Positions 1 to 8,441 of a DNA stretch of 64,000 nt are shown here, piece after piece (within the stretch, counting starts at the first letter, position 1; every line of letters starts with the position of its first letter). The position numbers were made by a program, and so were the translations under genes. The stretch is from the NCBI GenBank assembly GCA_020633235.1, contig JACKEA010000004.1, forward strand, positions 310,001 through 374,000, given 5' to 3'. This stretch comes from Polyangiaceae bacterium. GTDB lineage: Bacteria; Myxococcota_A; Polyangia; Polyangiales; Polyangiaceae. The notes below the pieces were generated by a model. It was not told the DNA's origin and searched no databases. It saw nothing but the letters and a program-made list of their open reading frames with translations.

Positions 1-25
1 GCAAAAAGTCTCGGATTTTCCCTGA
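1..25 (+). CDS. possible 3' end of an upstream gene (partial)
   Basis: The first 25 bases can be read as the last codons of a plus-strand gene ending QKVSDFP and TGA at 23-25. The only support is position: the dispersed repeat half-site begins two bases after this TGA, and elsewhere in the window such half-sites directly follow stop codons. Too short to identify; it may not be a gene. Confidence 0.2.
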
Positions 26-26
26 T

Positions 27-44
27 TTTGTTGGTCTACCGCGG
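27..44 (+). repeat. dispersed repeat half-site (copy 1)
   Basis: TTTGTTGGTCTACCGCGG matches the half-site consensus TTTGTYGGTNCGSCGCGG that recurs in intergenic DNA of this window. It lies between a possible plus-strand stop (23-25) and the minus-strand stop of the lipoprotein at 62. Confidence 0.55.
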
Positions 45-61
45 TGCCAGCGCGCCGCGCC

Positions 62-1147
62 TCAGCGCGTCCGGCGCGCGGCGAGCTGGTCCCGGCGCGC
101 GCGCCACAGCGCCCGTACCTGGGCGAGCGCCTTGGGCGTCCTTGCCGCTGTCGCCATCTGACGGAGCTCCTCGAAGGAGTACGTCTGTGGTGCCTGCGGT
201 GGCAGCATCATGAACGCGCCGTCGATGAAGCTGAGGAATTCGTGGAGCTGGCCGGGCGCTTGCGTGTCTTCGTACGTGTTCGTCTCGAAGCTCCAGCTCG
301 TGTTCTTGTAGAACGCTTCCAGATGGAAGTCGCCCAGCCGATCGGGAACCAGTCCCTGGGCGTCGACGGGATACACGTCCATGCCCACGTTGTGGACGTC
401 CGCGGCGGCGAGCACCGTGCCATGCGCGGCCCAGTACCCGGTTCCGGCGCCGTACTTCTCGAACGATGAGACGGTCGAGATGATCGGTGCGCTGGGGTGC
501 GGAACCGAACCGGGATAGATCTGGCCACCGATGGTCACGTCCACCTGGGTGATGTTGGGCATCGCGGTGTTCGCGAAGCCGTTCGAGAAGAAGCCTCCGA
601 TCTGCCCCGGACCCAGGCAGGGCGCCGATAGCGAGCTGCTGGAAGTCTGGTACGGAGGTGCGTCGGCGAAGGCGAGGAACGAAGCCTCCTCGACCCCGCC
701 GTTCTTGAAGCTGACGTTCAGCTCTACGAAGCAGACGATGCTCGCGCCGTTGTTCTGCACGAGGCCGGTCCAGGTCTGGTAGTACTGCGATCCCGATGGC
801 TCGTAGGTGAGCTTGGAGCTTATCAGCACCACGCCAGCGCCATCGCCGACCGTGCTCTGCGAGACGTTGGCGTTGGGAAGGTTGGACGCGAGCCCTCCCG
901 AGCCACCACCCGTTCCCCCGCTACCGCCGCCTCCTGTAGCACCGAAGCCGCCGGTGGCACCGAAGCCGCCGGTGGCACCGAAGCCGCCGGTGGCACCGAA
1001 GCCGCCGGTGCCCAGGCCGCCGGCGTCCACTTCCACCATCTGGCCGGGCGGTCCTGCCGGGCCGTTGGCTCCACTGGAGTCGTCACTTCCACACCCCGAG
1101 AGAGCGAGGCCCATTGCCAGGCCCAGCCCGAATCTGCGCTGTTGCAT
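62..1147 (-). CDS. lipoprotein with collagen-like and GFGATG tandem repeats, FxLYD-like domain
   Basis: 361 residues. The signal peptide ends in the lipobox LSGC (Cys19), so it is a predicted envelope lipoprotein. After the Cys come a short Gly-X-Y stretch (GPAGPPGQ), four exact copies of GFGATG and a Gly/Ser linker. The remaining 250 residues look globular. Part of them (FVELNVSFKNGG, later LGPGQIGGFF) resembles FxLYD-type beta domains of secreted proteins; that is inference. The C-terminus is Arg/Ala-rich (RALWRARRDQLAARR). It starts at ATG 1147 with a weak GGGAAG upstream. It stands alone, 193 bases from the next gene. Function unknown. Confidence 0.85.
   Translation of the reverse strand: MQQRRFGLGLAMGLALSGCGSDDSSGANGPAGPPGQMVEVDAGGLGTGGFGATGGFGATGGFGATGGFGATGGGGSGGTGGGSGGLASNLPNANVSQSTVGDGAGVVLISSKLTYEPSGSQYYQTWTGLVQNNGASIVCFVELNVSFKNGGVEEASFLAFADAPPYQTSSSSLSAPCLGPGQIGGFFSNGFANTAMPNITQVDVTIGGQIYPGSVPHPSAPIISTVSSFEKYGAGTGYWAAHGTVLAAADVHNVGMDVYPVDAQGLVPDRLGDFHLEAFYKNTSWSFETNTYEDTQAPGQLHEFLSFIDGAFMMLPPQAPQTYSFEELRQMATAARTPKALAQVRALWRARRDQLAARRTR
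939..1010 (-). repeat. in-frame tandem repeat, 4 x 18 bp
   Basis: Four perfect copies of an 18-base unit (plus-strand reading GCACCGAAGCCGCCGGTG) encode GFGATG units in the lipoprotein linker. Identity at the DNA level suggests recent expansion or ongoing copy-number change. Confidence 0.9.
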
Positions 1148-1317
1148 GATCTTCCCGCCCGCGTTGTGGAGGCATTATCACCGACGCGCGGGGCGGCGTT
1201 CAACGACGATCGTGCCGGGGGCCATGACGCGCGTCACTTGTGCGCTTTTACCTTGACGCGGCGCGTGTCCGTACTTGCGACAGAATTGGTCGTAACTGGC
1301 GTCCGGAGCGTGAGGTT

Positions 1318-1335
1318 CCGCGGCGTACCGACAAA
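1318..1335 (-). repeat. dispersed repeat half-site (copy 2)
   Basis: CCGCGGCGTACCGACAAA on the plus strand is the reverse complement of the half-site consensus. It begins five bases after the minus-strand stop codon at 1341. The 193-base gap 1148-1340 otherwise shows nothing recognisable. Confidence 0.6.
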
Positions 1336-1340
1336 ATCGA

Positions 1341-1880
1341 TCAGCGGCGCATGGTGGCGCGATCCTTGGTGGTCACGTAGTAGCCGCGCGGCCAGTGGCG
1401 GTAGTAGCTGACCCGCACCATGGGAGAGCCGTCGTTGGGATCCACGTCGTCACGGATGGTACCGACGACGCGCAAGAGAGAGCCGGCGCCGACGCTGAGC
1501 TTGCCGATGTCGTCCTCTCCGTTCAGCTTCACCAGCGCGTGCACGATGGCGTGCTCGTGATCGCTCACGGTGACGCGGCAAGAGTCCTCGTCCGAGCTTT
1601 CACACAGGTTGCGGGGCTCCAGGGTGCGCACGCTGAGCTTGAGATCGGCAGCGCCGCCGGGGCCTTCCTGGCGCGTCACGACCACGCCGAACAGCTTCAC
1701 CGGCTTGTTCTTCCACTTGTCCGGCTGGCGCTGAGCCATGACCGGGTCGTACTCCTTGGCACTCGCGGTGGCCGTGGCCTCGTCGCTCAACGGCTCGTAG
1801 GTTCGCGCGTGGCCATAGAGCCCTGCGGAGTGGCAGGCGGTGGCGAGCAGCAGCGCGGACAGGGCGAGGAAGCGAGACAT
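1341..1880 (-). CDS. small lipoprotein, OB-fold-like, unknown function
   Basis: 179 residues starting at ATG 1880. The signal peptide ends in LLATAC, a lipobox with Cys16, so lipid anchoring in the envelope is predicted. The mature part alternates polar beta-strand-like segments (KPVKLFGVVVTRQ, LRVVGTIRDD, VRVSYYRHWPRGYY). The phrases 'kWknkpVklfGvV' and 'LlRVvGtI' are the kind seen in OB-fold lipoproteins with nucleic-acid-binding-like folds; this is inference without a family hit. It lies 31 bases downstream of the BatA-like gene on the same strand and may be the last gene of that operon. Confidence 0.75.
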   Translation of the reverse strand: MSRFLALSALLLATACHSAGLYGHARTYEPLSDEATATASAKEYDPVMAQRQPDKWKNKPVKLFGVVVTRQEGPGGAADLKLSVRTLEPRNLCESSDEDSCRVTVSDHEHAIVHALVKLNGEDDIGKLSVGAGSLLRVVGTIRDDVDPNDGSPMVRVSYYRHWPRGYYVTTKDRATMRR

Positions 1881-1911
1881 GGGGCCGGGTTATCATCATC
1901 CCCGGCCCGGG

Positions 1912-3903
1912 TCACCCGCTGACGGCGGCCTTGCGCCGTTCTCGAGCGGGGCGGCGGCGGCCTCGGGCTCGGAGGGCGATCTCGCCCACGAACAAGCCCA
2001 GCAGCACCAGGGCGAGCTGGCGCGAGGCGTCCACCTGCGTGCTGGCGGTGCCGCTGGCCACGGTGGGGGCGAGCTCCGCGGGGTCATGGCTGCGAGCGGT
2101 GATTTCTTGCTCCGACACGTTCACCACGCGCTCCTGCACATCGCCATCCACGCTGACCTCGTAGCGACCGGCCAGCGCTACCGTCGCGTTCGAGTCCGCG
2201 CCGTGCTCGCGCACTTCGACCGGTCCTCGCGGGCCACGGATCTGGATCGTGCTCTTGGCGGGAAACAGCCACGTTGCGCCCGCCACGCTGTGGCGCGGTC
2301 CGGCGCGGCGGGTGGCTTCTTCCACCGCGTGCTCGAGCAACGCCAAGAAGCCGGGGCGCAGCGCGAAGTCGCTCTGATCCACGCTGACGGGCAGACCCAC
2401 CGTCAAGATGAGCCCACGCCCCGACGCCGTCTCCAAGATGAACGGCTTCTGGTCGTCCCAACGCGCGACGACCTTGCTCCCCGTCGGCTCGATGCCTTCG
2501 AGCAGCGCCCGGCCCTCGGGAGCGAGATCCGACAAGCTCTCACCGGGGGCGCCCAACCACGCCACGCTCGCGGACTCCACGCCCTTGGCCTTGGTCTTCT
2601 CCCAGTGCACGGCGCCCCGCACGAAGGGTTCCAAGGTGGAGCCGAGCTGCGCGCTCTCGGCGCGAGGGCCGAGCAGGGCGACGGCGACGCCGCCGCGGCT
2701 CACCCAATCGCCGAGGGTGGCGCGGGCCTCTGCGGGGATGCCGCCCGGGTCGTCGATGAACACGGCTGCCAGCGGATCGAGCTGAGCGCGCTCGTCCGGC
2801 AGCACCGTGAGCGGACGCACGCTCTCGTCACCGCCGAGGGCCGACAGCGCTTGCTCGAGCACCGTCGCGCCGCCGGTGAGCACCGTGGCGGTGGAAGGAT
2901 CGGCCACCACGCCGATGCCGAGAGCGGCGCCCTCGGCGGAAACCGGCGCGCTGTCGTCTTCGGCGATGGCGTCCTTGCCGTCGAGGCGCGCGTCGAGCGC
3001 CACGCCGGCGCTGCCGAGCTCCACGCCCACCAGCTGCACGCCGGCCTTGGCCTCGATCTTGGAGCTGCCCAGCTCTTCGCCGGCCTTGGGCGCTTTGCCG
3101 CCATCGACACTGGCGGCTTTGGTGGCGAGCACGGTGACGCTGCGCCCCTTGGCGGCGTGAGCGCTGGAGCAGGCGATGCGCAGCGTGACCCGCCGGCCGC
3201 GGCGGTCCGCCTCCACGATGCCGCAGTCGTGCGAAGGTCCGCGCAGCTCCGGCAGCGGCGCCCAGATGGGCGGCTTGCCGTCGGGGATCTCGTCGTCCGC
3301 GAAGTCGCTCAGCACCACCACGCGATGATCTGCGTGCGGCAGCTGCTCCAGCGCGGAGCGGGCGAGCTGCACGGCGGCGCCCAGGTCCGTCGGGCGATCG
3401 CTGACGGCGAGGTCGTCCAGGGCGCGCTCGGCTTCTTCCAGATCCGTCGTGGCGGCCAGCGCCAGCCGTGCCGGCGCTCCCGCGAGCACGATGGCCACCG
3501 CGTCGCCTTCGCGCGTCCCGTTCAACAGATCGTGCGCTCCGGCCAGAGCCCGCTCCCAGCGCGTCTTTCCGCTGGGCAGCCGTGTCCGCATGCTGAGGGA
3601 GTCGTCGAGCACCAGCGCCAGCGCCACGGAGCCGCCCGCTTGTCGGGTGAGGGACAGCCGAGAGCAGCGCACCAGCGGCGTGGCGCCGAGCACCGCGAGC
3701 GCCACGATCATCGCCGCCCGCAGCGCGAGCAGCAGGCGATCTTCCAAGCGCCGGCGTTGCCGCGCGACGGGCTGGGCCGCGGGCACCAGGGCCGCCGGCG
3801 GGAACTCCCGCTCGTCGGCCCGCGAGCGGCGGAGCAAGTGCGCCGCGATGGGCGCCCCCACCAGCACGCCGATGGCCAGGGCGGCCCACACCACGAAGCT
3901 CAT
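1912..3903 (-). CDS. BatA-like membrane protein with vWA domain
   Basis: 663 residues. The N-terminus has the double-transmembrane module typical of BatA/aerotolerance proteins: helix 1 about residues 3-23, then a cytoplasmic Arg-rich loop, helix 2 about 55-78. A von Willebrand A domain follows, with the MIDAS motif DDSLS near residue 100 and SDFADDE further on. A long extracytoplasmic region with a GATase-like or beta-sandwich look comes next, and a last helix near 630-648 precedes an Arg-rich tail. The start ATG overlaps the stop of the DUF58 gene (ATGA), so the two are translationally coupled. BatA and DUF58 proteins usually occur with a MoxR AAA+ ATPase as a chaperone-like envelope complex; none is encoded next to them here. 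Confidence 0.88.
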   Translation of the reverse strand: MSFVVWAALAIGVLVGAPIAAHLLRRSRADEREFPPAALVPAAQPVARQRRRLEDRLLLALRAAMIVALAVLGATPLVRCSRLSLTRQAGGSVALALVLDDSLSMRTRLPSGKTRWERALAGAHDLLNGTREGDAVAIVLAGAPARLALAATTDLEEAERALDDLAVSDRPTDLGAAVQLARSALEQLPHADHRVVVLSDFADDEIPDGKPPIWAPLPELRGPSHDCGIVEADRRGRRVTLRIACSSAHAAKGRSVTVLATKAASVDGGKAPKAGEELGSSKIEAKAGVQLVGVELGSAGVALDARLDGKDAIAEDDSAPVSAEGAALGIGVVADPSTATVLTGGATVLEQALSALGGDESVRPLTVLPDERAQLDPLAAVFIDDPGGIPAEARATLGDWVSRGGVAVALLGPRAESAQLGSTLEPFVRGAVHWEKTKAKGVESASVAWLGAPGESLSDLAPEGRALLEGIEPTGSKVVARWDDQKPFILETASGRGLILTVGLPVSVDQSDFALRPGFLALLEHAVEEATRRAGPRHSVAGATWLFPAKSTIQIRGPRGPVEVREHGADSNATVALAGRYEVSVDGDVQERVVNVSEQEITARSHDPAELAPTVASGTASTQVDASRQLALVLLGLFVGEIALRARGRRRPARERRKAAVSG

Positions 3904-4811
3904 GAGCTCACCGCCGCCAAGGTCTCACGCACCAACTGCACCGGATCGTCCGCGCTGGTGCTCACGAGCAGGCGTCCGCCCACCGACAGCAAGCGCTGCT
4001 CCCACTCCTTGGTCCTGCGCGCGAGGGCTTCCAGATATCCCGCCCGCACGGCGTCGGCGTCGGTTTCCACCAGGAGGTCCCCTTCGGCGGCGCGCAGGCG
4101 CAGGGGTCCGGAGAAGGGAAAGGTCTTCTCCGAGGGATCGAGCACCTGGACCGCGACCAGCAAACGACCGTGGGTGGACAGGGCCGCGAAGCGATCGAGG
4201 CTGCCCTCGGGCAGATCCAGCAGATCCGACAGCAGCACGATCACCGAGCCTCGTCGGGCGTGGCGCGCCACCGGCGCGAAGGAACGCTCCACCGCGGTGA
4301 GGTCCGTGTGCAAGTCCCCACCCGGAAGCACCGTCTCCAGAGCGCTGACGATGCGCTCGAAGGCTTCCCGTCCGCCGGTCGCGGGGAGCGGACGGCGCTC
4401 CGCTCCACCCAGCCAATCCAACGCCACCGGGTCGCCGCCGGCCAGGGCCACGCGCGCCAGGGCTGCAGCGACGAGGGCGGCGAAGGCGAGCTTGGCGCCC
4501 GGCGCGCGTTCCCCGCGATAGCCCATCGAAGCGCTGGCATCGACGACCAGTCTGAGCGCGCGGTCCGTGTCCGTCTCGAACTCGCGGATCAGGAGCCGGC
4601 CGTGACGCATCAGCGCGTGGCGATCGAGCCAGCGCAGGTCGTCCCCCGGTGTGTAGCTGCGGTGCCCGCCGAACTCGACGCCGGGGCCGCGACGCGGGCT
4701 GCGGTGCCCGCCGACGTACACGCCGTCCGCTACGGTGCGCGCGCGCAGTCGCAGAGGTCCCAGGCTGCCCCAATCGAGGCCCTGGCGGACGTCACGGACG
4801 GAATCGCTCAC
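3900..4811 (-). CDS. DUF58 domain protein (vWA-like)
   Basis: 303 residues from a GTG start at 4811; a longer open frame upstream lies inside the Kelch gene and has no domain. The DUF58 signature is clear: EFGGHRSYTPGDDLRWLD near residues 45-62, then IREFETDTDRALRLVVDAS leading into the vWA-type motif DASASMG, with LLSDLLD later. DUF58 proteins are cytoplasmic partners of MoxR ATPases and BatA-type vWA proteins. The gene overlaps the upstream Kelch gene by 20 bases and the downstream BatA-like gene by 4. The GTG lacks a clear Shine-Dalgarno, so translation probably depends on coupling; GTG 4799 is an alternative start. Confidence 0.85.
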   Translation of the reverse strand: MSDSVRDVRQGLDWGSLGPLRLRARTVADGVYVGGHRSPRRGPGVEFGGHRSYTPGDDLRWLDRHALMRHGRLLIREFETDTDRALRLVVDASASMGYRGERAPGAKLAFAALVAAALARVALAGGDPVALDWLGGAERRPLPATGGREAFERIVSALETVLPGGDLHTDLTAVERSFAPVARHARRGSVIVLLSDLLDLPEGSLDRFAALSTHGRLLVAVQVLDPSEKTFPFSGPLRLRAAEGDLLVETDADAVRAGYLEALARRTKEWEQRLLSVGGRLLVSTSADDPVQLVRETLAAVSS

Positions 4812-7416
4812 CCGTGACCGTCGGTGCGCCCGAGCTTGTCCCGCCCCACACGACGAATTCGCCGCCGGCCCACACACCTGCTCCAAAGCGATGGGCTTCG
4901 CCGCTGGGCCAGGCCGGTACGAGCGTCCAAGCGTTGGTCGTGGAGTTGTACAGGGCGCCGTTCGCGAGCAGAGTGCCGGCGGTGTCGACGCCGCCGATGA
5001 ACAGCACGGTGTCGCTGGACGTCCGGAAGGACCAGCCGGTCTCTCGCTGTAGCGCATAGCGAGCCGAGGGCGCTCCGGTTTGGTTCATCGTGGTCCAAGG
5101 GTTTCCCGGAGGTCCGTTCGGATCGTAGCGCTGGCCATCGTCGTAGGTGACCGGACCGGTGTCGTTGTGACCACCCCACACCACGAATGAGCTCGAGTCC
5201 CACGCGCCGAATGCACCATACCGCTCGCTAGGACCCTTCAGAAGCTTCGTCCATACGCTGCTCGTGACGTTGTACGTGTAGGCGTCCTTCGATGCCTTGC
5301 CATTGCTTGCTTGACCGTCAGCAACGTAAAGCGTGTTCGCGGAAAAGGCCGCAGCTGGATGGAGAACGGCGGACGGCTTGCCCGACGAGCTGCCCTTTGA
5401 CCAAGTGCCATTCTGCGTGTCGTAGAAATAGACGTCAGAGCCCACGGTGCTGTTCGTTCCCACGCCGGTGTACCCACCCCAGATCAGCACTCGCGTTCCC
5501 GTCCAAAACCCAAATGCCGCTCGGGCGCCGGGCGGTGGTTCTCCCGCGGTGGTCATCGGGGTCCAAGTGTCGTTCGACGGGTCGTACAGCGCGCCGTCGT
5601 TGTACTCGGTGGTTCCCGTCGCGTCCCCACCGCCCCACACCGCGACTCGGGTTCCGGTCCACACGGCCGTAGCCAAAGTGCGAGCGCTCGGCGCGCCGCT
5701 GGTGCCCGCCAGCGTCCAGGTGTTCTGCGCCATGTCGTACAGCCCGCCGGTGGCGAGCGTCTTGTTGCTTCCGTCCAGCCCACCCCATACGAACACCTTG
5801 CCCAGGGACGGTATGTACGCGACGGCCGCCCCGCTGCGCGCCACCAGGCCGCCGGGCGGCGGCGCCATGGAGAGCCATTGCGGCGTGCACTTGCTGCTGG
5901 AGCAGCTGCGCCCCGGGCCGCAGGCGTTACCGCAACCACCGCAGTGGCTGGGGTCGTTGGTCGGGTTCACACAAGAGCCGTCGCACAGGATTTCCGGCGA
6001 GGAGCAGTTCGGCAGCACGCAGGTGTTGCCGCTGCACACCTTGCCGCCGGTGCAGTCGCCGTCGCCGCAGCACTCGTTGCAGCCCTGGCCAGCGCAGCAA
6101 ACCCCACCGCCCTCGCAGGCGAGCCCGAACTGGCACTCCCCAGAGCCGTTGCAGGTGTCCGTCGTGCACAGGTCGCCGTCGGAGCAATCCGCGTTGCCGC
6201 AGCACTGCCGGCACTCCGAACCGCAGTCCTTGGGCGTGCCGGCGGCGCACTGGCAGCTGCCGTTGCTGCAGATGGCGCCGTCTTTGCACTTGGAATTCAG
6301 ACAGGCACCGCAGTAGTCCTTGTTGCTGGTGAGATCGATCTCGCAGCCATCCGAGGCTTGTCCGTTGCAGTCTCCCCAGCCCGTCGCGCACTCGATGCTG
6401 CCGCTCACGCACACCTGATGCGCGCCCACGGCGTTGCCGCAGGAACCGCAGTTGTTCGGATCCTTGGTCACGTCCACGCAGGAGCTGCCGCACAGCGTTT
6501 CCCCGCTGCCGCAGGCCGCCACGCACGCCGTGCCATTGCACACGGGAGTCGCGCCCAAGCACTTGGTGTTGCACGAGCCGCAGTTGTTCGGGTCCGTCTT
6601 CGGCGTTTCACAGCCTGGCGCAGCAGTGCAGTCCAAGAAGTCCGGGCCGCAGCTGCAGGTCCCGCCGCTGCACTCGCGATTGTCGGAGCACGAAGAGGTG
6701 CACGAGCCGCAGTGCGCCGTGGTCACGTTCAGGTTCACCTCGCAGCCGTCGTTCGCGTCGCCGTTGCAGTCGGCGTAGCTCATGACGCAGGTGCAGGCGC
6801 CCGCCACGCACTCCTGGTTGGCGCCACATACGGTGCCGCACCCGCCGCAGTTCTCCGGATCCGAGGCGGTGTTGGCCTCGCAGCCGTCGTCCTTGTTGCC
6901 GTTGCAGTCCGCGCTGCCGGCGGGGCAGGTGCACAGGCCATTCTCACACGTGGCGTCGAAGCTACAGCTGGCGCCGCAGGAGCCGCAGTTGTCCGGGTCG
7001 GAGGCTGCGTTCACCTCGCAGCCGTTCGTGATGACGTTCTGGTCGCAGTTCAAGAACGGCAGCACGCACGTGGAGCTACAGGTGTTGTTGGCGCAAGAAG
7101 TGCCCGGACAAGAATTGTCGCAGGAGCCGCAGTGTTGCCAGTCGCTGCTCAGGTCCACGCACTGGCCGTCGCAGCAGGTCTGGCTCGCAGTGCAGCTGGC
7201 GCAGGGGTCGCCGCCGTCGCCCGCGGCGCCGGCATCTCCCGAAGTGCCACCGCTGCCAGCGTCCGCGCCGCCGTCCACGCCGCCGGTTCCAGCGCCCCCC
7301 AAGCTCGCGTCCGGGCCCACCGGCACCGACTCGAAGTTGTCGTCCAGCAGTTGCGGACAGCCCGTGGCCCACAGCCCGAGCAGCGCCAGCGCCGCCAGCT
7401 TCTTCGCGATCTTCAT
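4792..7416 (-). CDS. cysteine-rich lipoprotein with C-terminal Kelch-type propeller
   Basis: 874 residues from ATG 7416; the frame is open further upstream but the signal peptide MKIAKKLAALALLGLWATGC fixes this start, with lipobox Cys20. After a Gly/Asp-rich linker come about nine Cys-rich modules of 40-50 residues, residues about 65-480, typified by DNCGSCGASC and DCNGNKDDGCE, each able to form several disulphides. One module lacks a Cys (CGNAVGAHQ). From about residue 530 six WGG-type Kelch repeats (VFVWGG, VAVWGG, VLIWGG, VVWGG, VLFIGG, FVVWGG) predict a beta-propeller. Such lipoproteins are typical of the myxobacterial surface; the role is unknown. The start shares one base with the upstream TPR gene stop (TGATG). 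Confidence 0.88.
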   Translation of the reverse strand: MKIAKKLAALALLGLWATGCPQLLDDNFESVPVGPDASLGGAGTGGVDGGADAGSGGTSGDAGAAGDGGDPCASCTASQTCCDGQCVDLSSDWQHCGSCDNSCPGTSCANNTCSSTCVLPFLNCDQNVITNGCEVNAASDPDNCGSCGASCSFDATCENGLCTCPAGSADCNGNKDDGCEANTASDPENCGGCGTVCGANQECVAGACTCVMSYADCNGDANDGCEVNLNVTTAHCGSCTSSCSDNRECSGGTCSCGPDFLDCTAAPGCETPKTDPNNCGSCNTKCLGATPVCNGTACVAACGSGETLCGSSCVDVTKDPNNCGSCGNAVGAHQVCVSGSIECATGWGDCNGQASDGCEIDLTSNKDYCGACLNSKCKDGAICSNGSCQCAAGTPKDCGSECRQCCGNADCSDGDLCTTDTCNGSGECQFGLACEGGGVCCAGQGCNECCGDGDCTGGKVCSGNTCVLPNCSSPEILCDGSCVNPTNDPSHCGGCGNACGPGRSCSSSKCTPQWLSMAPPPGGLVARSGAAVAYIPSLGKVFVWGGLDGSNKTLATGGLYDMAQNTWTLAGTSGAPSARTLATAVWTGTRVAVWGGGDATGTTEYNDGALYDPSNDTWTPMTTAGEPPPGARAAFGFWTGTRVLIWGGYTGVGTNSTVGSDVYFYDTQNGTWSKGSSSGKPSAVLHPAAAFSANTLYVADGQASNGKASKDAYTYNVTSSVWTKLLKGPSERYGAFGAWDSSSFVVWGGHNDTGPVTYDDGQRYDPNGPPGNPWTTMNQTGAPSARYALQRETGWSFRTSSDTVLFIGGVDTAGTLLANGALYNSTTNAWTLVPAWPSGEAHRFGAGVWAGGEFVVWGGTSSGAPTVTGERFRP

Positions 7417-8441
7417 CAGAACCGGCCTCGAACCCCGGCAGAGAGGGGGCCAATCGTGGGTCCGATGGCGACCTCTTCCTTGGGCGAGGTGAGCCACAGG
7501 GTCACGCCGGCCCCCACGCCCACGGCGCCCACCACGTAGCCGATGGTGGACACGGTCCTCAGAGTGCGGAACGCGTCCACGTCATCCATGGCCGAAGAGC
7601 CCGCGGGGCACTTGCCATCTGGGCACGCGTCCTCCGCGCTCGAGTGCCGCGCCGTCGCCATCAGGCCGGTGGCGATGCCCACGCCCACTCCCGCGGCGCC
7701 CGCGCCCAACGCCACGTAGGCCCAGGTTCGCTGACTCGAGCTCGCCCCCGCGTCGGCCTTCACGTCGTCCTTGCCCGCCGTCACGTGAACGGGTTTCACA
7801 CCGGGCGGCGGAGGCGCCGCGGCCCCCGCCGGCGCCGGTCCGAGGTCGAGCTCCAACGTCTTCTTGCCGCGCTCCTCCAGGGTGACCTTGCCCTTTGCCG
7901 AGCGCCCATCCGCGGTGCTGGCTGCCACGTCGTGACTACCGGGATTGACGGGCGCCCCCACGCCCACGAGGGCTCGGGGCAAGGGCTTGCCGTCCACGGT
8001 GACCTCCAGGGACGAATCCTTTCCCTTCACCATCACCGTCAGCTTCGGGATCCGGGGCCGAAGCTTCGCGAGCGCGTCGCTGGCCTCCTTCACGGCATCC
8101 TTGAACGCTTGCGGGGGCTTGTCTCCCAGCGGCGTGCGCACCGTGCGAACGTAGGCCTCCGCCGCCTCTACCAGCCGCCCGAGCTTCTCGAGGGCGCGGC
8201 CCTCTCGTACCGACAGACTGGGCGCGGGGATCAGAGCGTAGGCACGGCGATACAGATCTTGCGCCTTGTCGTAGTCGCCGTTGCGGAAGGCATCCCCCGC
8301 CTGCGTCGCGAGCTCGCGAGCGGCGTTCTTGGTGGCGTCATCCGGCTCTTGTGCCCGAGCGCTGGTCGCCAAGAGCGAGAGCGAGCACACCGTGGAACAA
8401 GCAAAGCGACGGACACGGTCCCTAGAAACCGAGATCTTCAT
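7416..8441 (-). CDS. secreted TPR-like protein with PEGA-like segment and C-terminal membrane helices
   Basis: 341 residues from ATG 8441 with a Sec signal peptide (ATSARA/QE). Residues about 35-140 carry TPR-like helices (AGDAFRNGDYDKAQDLYRRA). Residues about 145-215 resemble a PEGA-type beta segment (VTVDGKPLPRALVGVGAPVNPG). After a Pro/Ala linker there are two hydrophobic segments, about 245-265 (YVALGAGAAGVGVGIATG) and 300-320, with a short loop holding two Cys between them. This architecture often follows Ser/Thr kinase genes in Polyangiales. Its stop lies inside the start of the Kelch gene and its start overlaps the kinase gene by 20 bases, so it belongs to the same transcript. Confidence 0.8.
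   Translation of the reverse strand: MKISVSRDRVRRFACSTVCSLSLLATSARAQEPDDATKNAARELATQAGDAFRNGDYDKAQDLYRRAYALIPAPSLSVREGRALEKLGRLVEAAEAYVRTVRTPLGDKPPQAFKDAVKEASDALAKLRPRIPKLTVMVKGKDSSLEVTVDGKPLPRALVGVGAPVNPGSHDVAASTADGRSAKGKVTLEERGKKTLELDLGPAPAGAAAPPPPGVKPVHVTAGKDDVKADAGASSSQRTWAYVALGAGAAGVGVGIATGLMATARHSSAEDACPDGKCPAGSSAMDDVDAFRTLRTVSTIGYVVGAVGVGAGVTLWLTSPKEEVAIGPTIGPLSAGVRGRF

Noticed and set aside
939..1010. Possible CRISPR-like direct repeats
   Set aside because: The units are contiguous, without spacers, and encode an in-frame linker.
1840..4521. An 893-codon plus-strand frame opposite the BatA-like and DUF58 genes
   Set aside because: No domain, composition biased to Arg/Ala/His, and the opposite strand carries clear vWA and DUF58 motifs with coupled starts.
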